64,000 bases of DNA from Usnea hakonensis. Taxonomy: Eukaryota; Ascomycota; Lecanoromycetes; Lecanorales; Parmeliaceae. The notes under the pieces are model-generated. The model did not search any database. It was not told where the DNA came from and was given only the letters and a program-made list of their open reading frames with translations. Each line of letters starts with the position of its first letter. Position 1 is the stretch's first letter. The position numbers were made by a program, and so were the translations under genes. Of the stretch, positions 32,957 to 43,014 are shown piece by piece. The stretch is from positions 32,917 to 96,916 of the forward strand of contig BLJB01000109.1 in assembly GCA_013423325.1 (NCBI GenBank), in the 5' to 3' direction.

Positions 32957-33600
32957 GGGGAATGAATAGGAGAGCGAAGAGAGAACTGGCGACTTCAACA
33001 GTCCAATGTAATAGACTTATACCGTCATTTGGGACTTATACCGTCATTTGGAATATATAGATAGCCTTGCATATTAGACCTATACTAATTTTTCTAATCC
33101 TCCATCGGGACTGATCTATCTCGTCCACGCCACTGATCTGCGGTGTATCTCAATTCATGCTTAAACCGCTCTCCTGCTTCACGCCCTGCGTGGCGTAATA
33201 TGCAGGAAAATAGTGAGGTCATGTGATAAAGTGGTGGTAATAGTGACGTGAGGCAGCAACAGTGGTATGAAAAGTGCGAAAAAGTTGTAGAGGAGTAATG
33301 TTGGTTGAGTGAGGTTTGTATTAACATGACGGATATGCATGAACTTGAAGAATATTATGGGATGGTATATAGTTGTGGTGGTTTTTGTAATTATGAGACT
33401 GGTGTGATGGTCTTATTAATATGTATATTCTCTGTGGAAATGGGTTATATGGATAGGTGGATGGATCCTATGATTGTGTTGTATTATCTATGCTGGATGT
33501 TTTGAGATGAGAAAGTTCCCAAGATGATAACAGCAGAATCGGAATCTATGCCCGATTTCGGTGATATATGCGATGGGGATTCGGGAAACGCGTTTCCCCA
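32957..33600. other. Spacer with a perfect 19-bp tandem repeat
   Basis: The sequence GACTTATACCGTCATTTGG occurs twice in direct succession at 33014-33032 and 33033-33051, just downstream of the MFS stop codon. Otherwise no gene is seen. Confidence 0.6.
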
Positions 33601-34929
33601 TCACTGCGTCCCCGTCCCCGCAGACGTCACATTCTGCCCCAACTGCAACACATACACCCGATCAAGCGCCAGAACCACCAACTTATCACCCGCAAGCGCA
33701 AAATTCGCCATCGCCGGCAACCCCTTCCCAACAAGCAACGCTTCCGAATTAAACACCCCCAACACTTTCCCGTCCCGTCGCCGCACCGTGATCCCTTCCC
33801 ACTCCCCCGTCCACACCCGCCCGTAATCGTCAATGTGCAGCCCGTCCGCGTAGCTTCGCACCGTCGCCAGCAGGCGCTTGTTGACGGGGAAACACTCCTC
33901 GTCCAGAGTGTAGCGGTATATCACGCTGGTGAGAAACGTGTTGGGTTGGTTTGCGATGGTGGGGAATGGAGCGGCTGTGCCGGTTACGTAGAGATATTGT
34001 CCTGTGGCGTCGCTGCGGACGCCGTTGGGGGAGACGATGTCTGCGCGGGATATGACGCCTTGGACGGATTGGCTGAGGGGTGAGTACCGGTAGACGCCAT
34101 CTTGCTGCATGTGGGGAGCTAGGGCGCTTACGCCGAATGTGGCGAAATCGAGGGTCGTGAAGAAGAGGGCTGGTCCTGTGTGAATGCATGATGTGTTGCT
34201 GGGCTTCGCCCAGGATAGGTCGTCGATGCTTTGGAATTTTAGGCCGTAGAAATTGTTGAGGATGGGGGTGGCGGAGTGGGTTTTTGTGTTGATGGCGTAG
34301 ATGGCGGGGGCGCCGTGAGGGAGGGTTAGGTTGCCGGTGACGGTGAGGTACATGGTGCCGTTGAAGTAGTAGCCGCCGGTTGGGTTGATGTTGCGCAAGG
34401 CGGGAATATCGAGGGTTTGGATGGTGTTGGTTGCTAGATCGAGGATGGAGACGCCGGTTGGGGGGGTCAGGGCCGGATTCGTGAACCAGACTTGGTTGAG
34501 GTCGTAGTCCCAGGCGCCGGCCTCGTAGGCGAAGAGCGAGGGCTTCTGAGCGATGAGTTGGATGTCGGGCGTCTGGCTGCCGAGGATTGTGTAGAATTCG
34601 TCGTCGAATGCGTAGTAGGTCGCGTTCTTGGCCGCTGAGAGGAGAGCGTTGATGGACGCATTTGCTGTTATGGTGTTGACGAAATGGGTGCTGGCGTTGG
34701 TGTTGATGGTTTCGTAGCCTTGGAACGGGGAGGGTAGCAGGTAGGTATACTCAGGAGGGATGAAGACTCCGGTGGCTTTGTCCGCTAGTACATGGATGGA
34801 AAAGCTCAATGCTAAGGATAGGGTCAGGGAGAGCATGGCGATGCAGGTTTTGTCTTTGCGGTTCTTGATGCAGAGAATCTTGAATATAGAGAATAGAGAA
34901 AAGGAGGAAGCACGAGTCTTGCTGTACAT
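33601..34929 (-). CDS. Secreted SMP-30/gluconolactonase-like beta-propeller protein
   Basis: This is an intronless frame of 442 codons. The better start is the second Met (ATG at 34836), because MLSLTLSLALSFSIHVLA is a clean signal peptide; the first 31 codons are basic and may be 5' leader. The mature protein has about 390 aa with a series of Gly/Asp/Asn turns and strands typical of a six-bladed propeller: YEAGAWDYDLNQVWFTNP, NPTGGYYFNGTMYLTV, SPNGVRSDATGQYLYVTG and YADGLHIDDYGRVWTGEWEG. The SPNG and ADGLHID segments match the metal-site blades of SMP-30/gluconolactonase-like proteins. Those enzymes hydrolyse lactones with a divalent metal. The substrate of extracellular fungal members is mostly unknown. 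Several N-glycosylation sequons are present. Confidence 0.82.
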   Translation of the reverse strand: MYSKTRASSFSLFSIFKILCIKNRKDKTCIAMLSLTLSLALSFSIHVLADKATGVFIPPEYTYLLPSPFQGYETINTNASTHFVNTITANASINALLSAAKNATYYAFDDEFYTILGSQTPDIQLIAQKPSLFAYEAGAWDYDLNQVWFTNPALTPPTGVSILDLATNTIQTLDIPALRNINPTGGYYFNGTMYLTVTGNLTLPHGAPAIYAINTKTHSATPILNNFYGLKFQSIDDLSWAKPSNTSCIHTGPALFFTTLDFATFGVSALAPHMQQDGVYRYSPLSQSVQGVISRADIVSPNGVRSDATGQYLYVTGTAAPFPTIANQPNTFLTSVIYRYTLDEECFPVNKRLLATVRSYADGLHIDDYGRVWTGEWEGITVRRRDGKVLGVFNSEALLVGKGLPAMANFALAGDKLVVLALDRVYVLQLGQNVTSAGTGTQ

Positions 34930-35304
34930 TACACACTCCGAATAATACCTTATCTGTCACGAACAAGTAATGTTCTACAACTTAGGTAGGTAGCATCTTG
35001 CCGTCCTAGCCGAGTCCGACGCGTCTTATGTCGCCGAGTGGGATGAGGAGTGGAGTGGGATCTATGATTCATTGAATCTAGACTATTACCCATTCTCGTA
35101 AAATAACAGTATAACGTCATCAGGGAGCATTTCCAAAGCTAAATGAAAAAGCTAAACGACATGATGCATAAAGTATATGTAAGGTAATCGACCGCATGTC
35201 TTCGGAGCGCATTGTTGTCCCGGGAGCGCACCACACACTTCGGACAAATTATAATGCGGCCCGCTTCGTAGTAATTATGAATTTCTTTGCTGAGCTCCGA
35301 CACT
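34930..35304. other. Spacer between divergent genes
   Basis: This is the upstream region of the propeller gene and the broken edge of the crotonase remnant. No N-terminal crotonase sequence is found here. Confidence 0.5.
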
Positions 35305-35697
35305 GGGGGCTTGCAGTTCCTAGTCAGTATGATTGAGAGAGCCAGAGCGCTTGAATATATACCATTGGCACGCAGCGTCGATCCTATTGAGGCCGCGGCA
35401 ATTGAATGTGTTAATAGGGCTTTTGGGAGCGAGAAAGAGTTGATAGAAGGGGTGACAGCGCTGGTGGAGCGCATTGCGAGTTTTCCGAAGCAAGGGCTGG
35501 CTGCCATTAAATCGAGTGTCAACGTTCAGAAGCCAACAGAAACGGATATCAGGGGCGACAACAGTCTGTTCACTCAGCTAGAGAAGACGCAGGTTGTGCA
35601 GAGCTCCCAAATTCGATACCTGGTGTTGTCGGCGAAAGAGAGCGCGTATGCGTTTGAGAAAGGCATACCTGAAGATGTTCGGCAGGTGTTGATATGA
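35305..35697 (+). pseudogene. Crotonase (enoyl-CoA hydratase/isomerase) C-terminal remnant
   Basis: About 130 codons are open to TGA at 35695. Recognisable sequence starts abruptly at GGLQFLVSMIERARALEYIPLARSVDPIEAAAIECVNRAFGSEKEL, which is the region just after the second oxyanion-hole motif and includes the helix that carries the catalytic Glu in hydratases. It continues through the C-terminal trimerisation helices (FPKQGLAAIKSSVN). The N-terminal half with the acyl-CoA site is absent upstream, and the frame has no ATG at its beginning. It is best read as the 3' end of a gene truncated by a deletion or rearrangement at about 35300. Confidence 0.75.
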
Positions 35698-37506
35698 ATA
35701 AGCATTGGCATCATGGAGGTTAGTGCGCGGTTGCAGGCTGTTATCCCAAAGCAGAGGACTGTGTAGTGTTGGGTTCCCCGAACGGATAGGACGGCATTCA
35801 GGTGTCTCAAACCACGTTGTCGGCTCACCTCATTACTCCATAAGGAGGCTCTCTATGGATTAGATGTGTTTTGCTGCAACCCGGATATACAATATAGGTA
35901 GATTGGAACCAGAGCACCAAATACTCCTGCTACTGGTCAGTGTGAATCCCTCTCCTTCAAGCGGTAGCTTCATCTTGTGCCCCAAATCTTTCTATAGACC
36001 GTGGAAAATATTCTGCTTGCGCCTTTGGGCTCCTCGCTGGTGTCTGGACTCGACGACGCACCTTCCCGCCAATGACATGGCGACGTCTCTCTGAGGCGGC
36101 CGACGCATCGATGAGCTCTGACGCTGGGTTTCAGGATGAAGTTCAGCTCATTTCTGTGTAGGGCACGGTCAATCGAGGGACCATTGGATCCATTTTTCTT
36201 AGATTGGATCACGTTTACGGGGGGTCAAGGTCGCTTGATGTCTTGCTATTTTTGAAAGCACCACAAGCTTATAGAATGAACAACAGCATACACGATGCAG
36301 CCAAGGCACCAGCCGAGCGCGATTTAATCTGTTGGACCGTATTTGTCCAAGCCACTTACCGCGACCTCTGTTGTCGAAGCCCACATCTTTGACGATACAA
36401 CAGCTCGGCGCTTCACCACGACATTGACAAGAGCCTTGTCTTGTGAAGCGATAGCCAGCGCTTGGATACGGGAGAGGAAAGGCAATCATGCAATTCATGA
36501 ATGCTCAAAATTGACATTGCGGGACTCGGCGTAAATGAGGATCATTGAGGTGGGTATCAACAGAGGCGTCAAAGCCTCGCGTTCGGATATTTGAAGTCTG
36601 GGTTGAAATCCTGCGTCACTTTTGCACTGCCTGGCTGTGTCTTTGAAGCGCATCTCGCAGAGGGAATGAGAATGTATTTTACTGTGTGCAGGCCCAATGT
36701 ATCAAACCATGACGTTTGTAGACACGTCAAACTAGAGCTAAGTGCAAATTTGAGGGTTGCTGAAGAGTAGGATCCCAAAGATAAAGGAATTTGGTTGATG
36801 TGGTGGCCTGACGTGAGACCGTGATTGCAATCAAAACCCACCAGGAAGAAGCTTCTGGGCGGTTAGGGGGACACTAGAGCGCTAAGGGGTTAGGGGCTAG
36901 GGGCTATGACCCCATAAGCTTCCGCCAAGAATCCGTCCGGGGGCCACGGTCTGGTTCGTTTCATGTGCCGCAGGAGACTCCGGGCAATGATTCCAGAGGG
37001 GGTTAGATTCTCCTTATCGACCACATGAAACACATGATTTTGAACTTTATGTTATGGATATGATCCAGACATTCTGAGAATCCTCCACTTTGAAAGGGGA
37101 GCTTTGGTTGTGAAGACTGAAGAGTCAGGGGAATTCTGAGCGCTCATGAATTATCATCTGTCCTGAGCTTGTATTGACATATGGATGATAGGGGTTTGAT
37201 GTTCTTGCAGCTAAGAAGGTTTTTTCTCAACAATTGCAAAATGCACCCCTGTTTCATCATCGGGATCCTACTACGTATGCACCATTGGGGGCCTTGACTT
37301 TCGTCGTCATGCATTACACATTGGTCGAGACACCAAGGCTTTGAGGCACAGGATGCCCCTTTCTCCATTATATAGCTGCTGGCTGTTCCGGGCTGCAAAT
37401 CAATTCGAGCAGGCCAAAATATCGAGTCATCCCAAGAAACTCGGTCACCTTTCAATTGCCAACAGAGAAGAAAGCCTGCAGATTGAGACTACACCCTTGA
37501 CTCGAC
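35698..37506. other. Spacer, no gene recognised
   Basis: Frames are short and without motifs. A GGGGTTAGGGGCTAGGGGCT patch at 36887-36907 is loosely telomere-like. The last 200 bp should include the promoter of the next secreted gene. Confidence 0.45.
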
Positions 37507-38407
37507 ATGTATTCTTTACACAAGACCGTTCAGCTTGTAGTTGTGGCTTGTTTTGTCTCCGCGGTATACGCCGAGACGCCGATCAAATCGATAATCACGG
37601 GATATGGTACTTCTTCCATGCGAGCATGTAGGCCCTGCTACTTACTGACGGTAATAGGCTACGCATCAAGCAGCAACACCCTCTCCACAGGAGCGCAAGG
37701 AAGCGAACATTCGGCCACTTTTACAGACCCAGGGGATTGCGCAGCTAATAATGCTAAGTACCCAATCGGCACAAAGATATATGTTGTGGTATGTGCCAGG
37801 CTTATTACAACTTCCTCTACCTTGCACACTCCCGTCTTCACGACGGCACTGCTCTCCATGACAAATGCCGCTCCACACATCCACCATTCTTTCAGATGCA
37901 AATCAGCTCACCCATTACAAGGGACTTCAAAAGTACTTCTCCGTCCAAGACTCCTGCGGCGACTGCTCTACCCAATCCCAGCCGCACTTTGACCTCTGGA
38001 TGGGCGTGCCCAGTTACGCCAACAAAGCCCAACTCACAACATGCGCCGATGGTATCACTGTCTCACCAGATCCGACTGCGGCGGTGATCATCGATCCCGA
38101 CGACGGATACGTCGTCGATCCGACCCCGTTGATGAGCAGTACGGGTGTGTGTGATACGAATGCGGATTATAGTCGCACTCAGCCGGTGCTTGCGAGTGGT
38201 GGCTCTAAGGGGAGTGGTACGAATGCTGGCGCAACGACGCTTTCGACTGTGGTTTCGCCGGCGTCTTCGAGTGCGGTGACACAAGGGGGTGCTGGTTCTG
38301 GGTCTTGTGGTTGGAGAGGACATTGTGAGGGTGCGCACTGCAGGAATGATAATGACTGTGGTGATCCTTTTTCGTGTGTTAACCATGTGTGTACGGCGAG
38401 CACATGA
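37507..38407 (+). CDS. Secreted double-psi-barrel-like protein with Cys-rich tail
   Basis: The predicted product has 238 aa from exons 37507-37606, 37658-37788 and 37922-38407. The second intron (133 nt) uses donor GTATGT and acceptor TTACAAG. This keeps the frame and gives IYVVGLQKYFSVQDSCGDCS, as expected in relatives. Residues 1-22 form the signal peptide (...FVSAVYA). The domain ITGYGYASSSNTLSTGA...GTKIYV..LQKYFSVQDSCGDC...HFDLWMG resembles fungal proteins with a double-psi beta-barrel (RlpA/3D-like fold), where paired Asp and Cys line the barrel. A Ser/Thr/Gly linker leads to a C-terminal Cys cluster (CGWRGHCEGAHCRNDNDCGDPFSCVNHVC), probably a small disulfide-bonded binding module. The gene is probably extracellular and may bind the cell wall; enzymatic activity is not shown. 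Confidence 0.75.
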
Positions 38408-38515
38408 TGACTTGTTCGATGTTCAATATGGCGTTTCATTTGGATGTGATGGTCAGCACCTCAGAAGGCCGCCACGTTAACGACCGGCGTGTCGCGATGA
38501 CCGAACTTCTTGATT

Positions 38516-40470
38516 TCACTCACAAGACTGATCAATGATCTCAGGTTTCCGCTTCCTGTCTACCTCTGTGTCCACAGCACTACTCATCCTCTTCCCTTGC
38601 GCCAGATCCCCAAGAGGTCGTTTATTCTCACCCTCTTCCCCACTATCTGCCCTAACAGCCCTCAAACACACGAGAATTTCCCAATCCTCCCCGAACAGCC
38701 CTTTCAACCCCTCGAAACCAATATATTCTATCCCTTTCAGCGCAACTCCATATCTCTGCTTCCATTCCTTCATCGCATTTTCCCATTCTCTACTCGTTTT
38801 CTCAACGATAAGCGTGTACGGTGTTCCTTCCCTCTCTAATAGTTGCTGTAACGCAGTCACTCTGTTTCAAGCGCTCTTACAAATGATCGCGACGTTTTCC
38901 ATTTACCGAAAATCGATTCTGGTACCTGTCGGAACTTTTTAGGAAAGCGTCGAGGTTTACACAATCTTCGCAGTAAGGACCGCAACCGCGAGGTCGGCGT
39001 TCGTATCCTACAGGCTTTGGGGGAGGGGCTTGGAATTAGGTGGATGTAGGACGAGATGATGGTGCGGGCGAGCTTGGTATAGCTGTGGGTACTGGTGCTG
39101 ATACTGTTGGAGGCAGATTCAGCCGGCGGCGGAAGTTGTTTGAGGAGAGGCAAAAGAAGGCCTTCGAAGGTTATGGTGTTCGCTTTGGGGGTCTGCAAAA
39201 TGATTTTGTCCGAGAGCTGATCGATCTCGTAGAGCAGACCCAATTCATTGCATGGATCAAACCACGCCGCAAGATCCGCCATAGATACGAGGCTTGAGCT
39301 TTGGTCTGCTGCGGCCGGAAGTCCACGGCTCTCGTATGTTAATTGAATTCTATTCGTGAATCTGTTTTGCGCCTGGTTATGTCCATATGCCTGGTGATCT
39401 AGATGGAGTTCTGGTATCGCGCCGCTCAGAAGGTCTTTGAAGAGATGGCGGTCGGCTTCGAGGCGAAGTCTCTTGTCATTTTCAGCTCGTACAAGAGCTC
39501 TCAGGAACGCCAAGGTGAATTTCAAGTTCGAAATGTTCTCCTTATCAAGCGGAAGAATTACTTTCCATATGTAATTTCCGCCATATTTTTCGGAGAGTTG
39601 AACCAAGATTGGCGCATCAACAGCGGTTACGGAAAGTCGGCCACTTTCTGTCTATCAGTTGTTTGAAGCCAGAGTCAAAAGGAGACTTATCTTCTATGTC
39701 TTGCTGATGCCATGCCGCCAAAACTTTGCCAAGATTCTGCCTGTGATTATCCAGAATTGAAGCTACATGGCTAGAATCCGATTTTTGGCGTACGCCAAGA
39801 CGTGTCGATGCCCAGACTCCACCTTTGTCACGAAGTGGTTGACGTCGGCGTTCCATGCAAGATATGAGTAGTCAAAGTCACATACACTCTGGTTTTTGAG
39901 AATGTGCTTCTCATCTCTGAGCTACGATAACATCACCCCCTGTGTACTCCGAAGGCAGATCGATGACGAGAGTGGAAAAGATGCCGGGAGCCTTTTCGGT
40001 ACTCCTGACACTCAGTATCTTCATAGTTGAACAAGACTGGCGGCATACTCCCTGTGTTTCTCGAAAAACGCGCCTGGCTCGTATGGTAGCATTTTGTGCA
40101 ATTCAGCACGAACGCTAAAAGCGCCATCAACGATGCCAAGGTCCTGAGCGACCTTCGCAATGATGTTTTGTAAGGTGGATGGCCAGGCAGGATTGCGCAG
40201 CTTGCATTGAGTAGGATTCAGCTCCCATGTCTTGCACACGTTCAGGTCAACAAACGTCTCACTGCCTTTCCCAAATGGCGCCTCATGGCTTATGCGACTG
40301 AGATCGGCAGCGTGACGATGTGACAACGGAAGCTCGACTTTTCCGATGCCCTCTACGAACAAACCAGGATTACATGTAGTTGTCACAGGCCCAAACGCTG
40401 CGAATTTACCGCTGTAGACTTGAGGGTACTTGGAGAGATCCTCCTTGATGTCCATCGAGTCATTTGCCAT
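38516..40470 (-). pseudogene. 2OG-Fe(II) oxygenase-like gene, decayed by several frameshifts
   Basis: The reading starts at ATG 40470 (MANDSMDIKEDL...) with a prolyl-4-hydroxylase-like N-terminus: PFGKGSETFVDLNVCKTWELNP, VRAELHKMLPYEPGAFFEKHRE. It then continues in other phases: EKAPGIFSTLVIDLPSEYTGGDV, DEKHILKNQ, YLAWNADVNHFVTKVESGHR and ILDNHRQNLGKVLAAWHQQD. The 250-codon frame 39606-38857 continues the same protein (VQLSEKYGGNYIWKV...). RGCGPYCEDCVNLDAF, ending in a stop, follows in another phase, and the C-terminus is 38860-38516. I count at least four phase changes plus a premature stop near 38875. Intact fungal relatives are long (around 800-900 aa) and uncharacterised. This copy cannot make a full protein. 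Confidence 0.85.
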
Positions 40471-41328
40471 GTCGTGAAAAGGCTACGACTACGTGGCGGG
40501 ATCGAGTAGTAAATCAAGTGCTTTGTGTGGCTTGTCCGTAAATTCAGTGTAGATTCTTAGGTAGGGCGAAAAATAATGTGCTACTGTGGTACGCCGAGTC
40601 GCGTGAAAGACGCGTTCAAGTGTTGACCAAGATGACTACAACACAATGGTCGCATCTTTCACAACCCCAGACAGCCAAGCCCAGTCTTGCATAGCTAAGT
40701 TGTAGCTTTGAAGTTGAAGGAGACAACGAAGCCAGATATGCTATAAAGCAGAGATAGTCATGACTACGTTCGGATCGGTAGGGCTTTACATTGTTGTGCT
40801 TTCACAACCTCTACGGAGCTGAGCCAAAGTTTAAGACAGTAACACTTGTGCGCCAAAATAATATTATTGCCGTCCATCTCTCACAATGTGTCAGGAGAGC
40901 AGGAGGAGATAGCGACAATCGGTATAAGAGTATCAAATATATCCTGTAGATGGAATTGACCGGTCATGCTTTGAGTGCTACTATCAAGAAGATATGTGTT
41001 GCAAAATCGGCTTTAGCTACCAGGTCACTCTTCCATGTGAAAAAGTCGTTGTACTTTTAAGTAATAGAACGTTATAAGACAATGTTACACTCTATAATTT
41101 TGGTGTTTAAAAAATAACTCGCGTTAACGTTTAGCGTCGTCCTTCACTTATGATCGGTTGCTACGTTGTTATATAAAGTGTTGTTTACATAACAGAAGTG
41201 TCTTTACGTGTCATAACTTCCTATCAACACGATATTCTTTTCCCGCGCTTAAGATCACTGATTCCTATTTGTACACTCCCCAGCGTTTAGGAGACGTATG
41301 TTCATCGTCTTGAAAGGCATCAAAGATT
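40471..41328. other. AT-rich spacer, promoter side of the zinc-finger gene
   Basis: No gene is seen. Sequence from 40980 to 41200 is notably AT-rich, with several TTATATAA-like elements near 41170 that could serve the gene downstream. Confidence 0.45.
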
Positions 41329-43014
41329 ATGGCGCACGAGATCCGGGACTCTGGAGACAGGAACTTTGAATATCCGCCAGTTCCTAACGGCTACACTAAT
41401 TCAGTCTATCCGCCAGTTCCCAGCGTCTACACGGACTCAGTCTATCCGCCAGCTCCCAGCGTCTACACAGACTCAGCCTATCAGCCAGTTCCCAGCGCCT
41501 ACACGGACCCAGTCTATCCGCAAGTTCCTAGCGTCTTCACGGACTCAGTCTACCGGCCAGTTCCCAACGTCTACACTGATTCAGTCTATCCGCCAGTTTC
41601 CAATGTCTACACTGACTCAGTCTATCGGCCAGTTCCCAACGTCTACACTAATTCGTTTTATCCGCCAGTTCCCAAAGTCTACACTAACTCAGTCTCTACC
41701 TTCGGTGGTCTCCAAGGAAGCGCTTTGATGGAAGATACAGAGCGTGAACCATCTCGCTATCCTTATTACGGGCACTACGCGACCGCGTCTTTCACACCAT
41801 CTCCCCGCGATTTCTCTTACCTCAACAATTTTGATGAGAATGCACCTACACAAAACGCCCCGGTAAATCCACCCGCGCTCTCATCAAACTACAGTCATCT
41901 TGCACCACTCACTTCCAATGGAAATGATCTCTTACCTCGTGATGCCATGAAAACGACAACCACTGCGCGCAAGTATGGACCGCGTGGGACTACTGGTAGT
42001 GTTGTCTGCCCCGGATGTGGTAACAAATTCGCAACGAAGGGTTCTCTAAGGCGACACAGCAAGATCTGCCGTGGCGAGAAACCGTCCCGGAAACAAACCT
42101 TGGCACAGCCAAAATCGATCGAGACCAAGAGTGTGGGCTTCCATTCGCAAAGCAACACTGGCGCAATGTCTATGACTGAGGTCCAGCCGAATCAGCAAGA
42201 CTCGAAAGACCAAGATGATGGGTACAATGGGACACTTGGAAACATCTTAGGTACTAATATGATGTTTGAATCCCAAGGTCCTTCAAAAGCGAGCTCGACG
42301 TCAAACCTAACGACCCTCATACCTCATCATCAGAGATTCCTCGCAGCTCAGCCGTATGTTCCCCTAGGTCCAGACACGTTTGCGGGTCACGCTGGTTTCA
42401 GATGTGATATCTGTCCCGAGGTTCTCGAGAGTCGGTATGCACTGCAAAAGCATAAGACTCAAGTCCATGGTGTGATCGAATATCCGTTTATGCCTGACTC
42501 CGGTACTGTGACCATCCCTCCTTATCTCGAAGGCCTGAATCTCGAAAAGTCCTCCAAGCATTCGACACTTGCGTTCCGGATTTTTCAGGGTGGAGCACTG
42601 TCAAGTAGCCCGTGCCAGCCTTGCATATCGAGAGGATTGGATTGCATTGTCAGCCCCTTCATCTCCATCAAATGCTCTCTGTGCGCGTACAACGACCATG
42701 GAGACTATTGTGGAGCAGCCGGTGTAAAGTACAGGTATGTCAGCAGTGGGGCTCCCAGCCTCAATTTTCTTTGCTGACATCAGTCCAGTAAGCCTCGAGG
42801 TCTTGTCGATGATCGGAGAGTCACCACATCCAATCCGACAAGTTTCACGCAGCCGATGATGCAGCGCTCCGAACAAGCAGCACCTGAAGCTTCACACCCA
42901 GGAGTTCCATCACGCTCGAACGAGACTCAGCACGGCTCTAGCGCTCTGATAGGCCACATCGTGTCTGCGAGTCCCGAACGTCCCGAACCAAGCTACCATA
43001 CCTTCTCAAACTGA
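41329..43014 (+). CDS. Zinc-finger protein with N-terminal Pro/Tyr-rich decapeptide repeats
   Basis: The predicted product has 543 aa from exons 41329-42734 and 42789-43014. Residues 15-124 are about ten tandem decapeptides of the form VYPPVPSVYTDS, coded by 30-bp DNA repeats (41378-41695). A C2HC finger follows at C227-x2-C230...H243-x3-C247, and a C2H2 finger at C359-x2-C362...H375-x4-H380. A Cys-rich motif SPCQPCISRGLDC...KCSLC...DYC near residues 425-460 recalls the fungal CxxCxxRxxxC modules seen in other putative regulators. It is probably nuclear; the function is unknown. A second phase after 43000 (STKVLKDGLMMAQMANDLIALSKV) reads like protein, so the true C-terminus may use one more intron (about 42960-43023) and end at 43168. 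Confidence 0.7.
41378..41695 (+). repeat. 30-bp tandem repeat, about ten units, in frame
   Basis: Units such as TATCCGCCAGTTCCCAGCGT followed by CTACACNGANTCAGTC vary at scattered sites, mostly silent or conservative. Perfect conservation of the 30-bp period keeps the protein frame. Confidence 0.9.

Noticed and set aside
33568..34083. 171-codon plus-strand frame opposite the beta-propeller gene
   Set aside because: It is antisense to a clear coding region; open only because of GC-rich codon use on the other strand.
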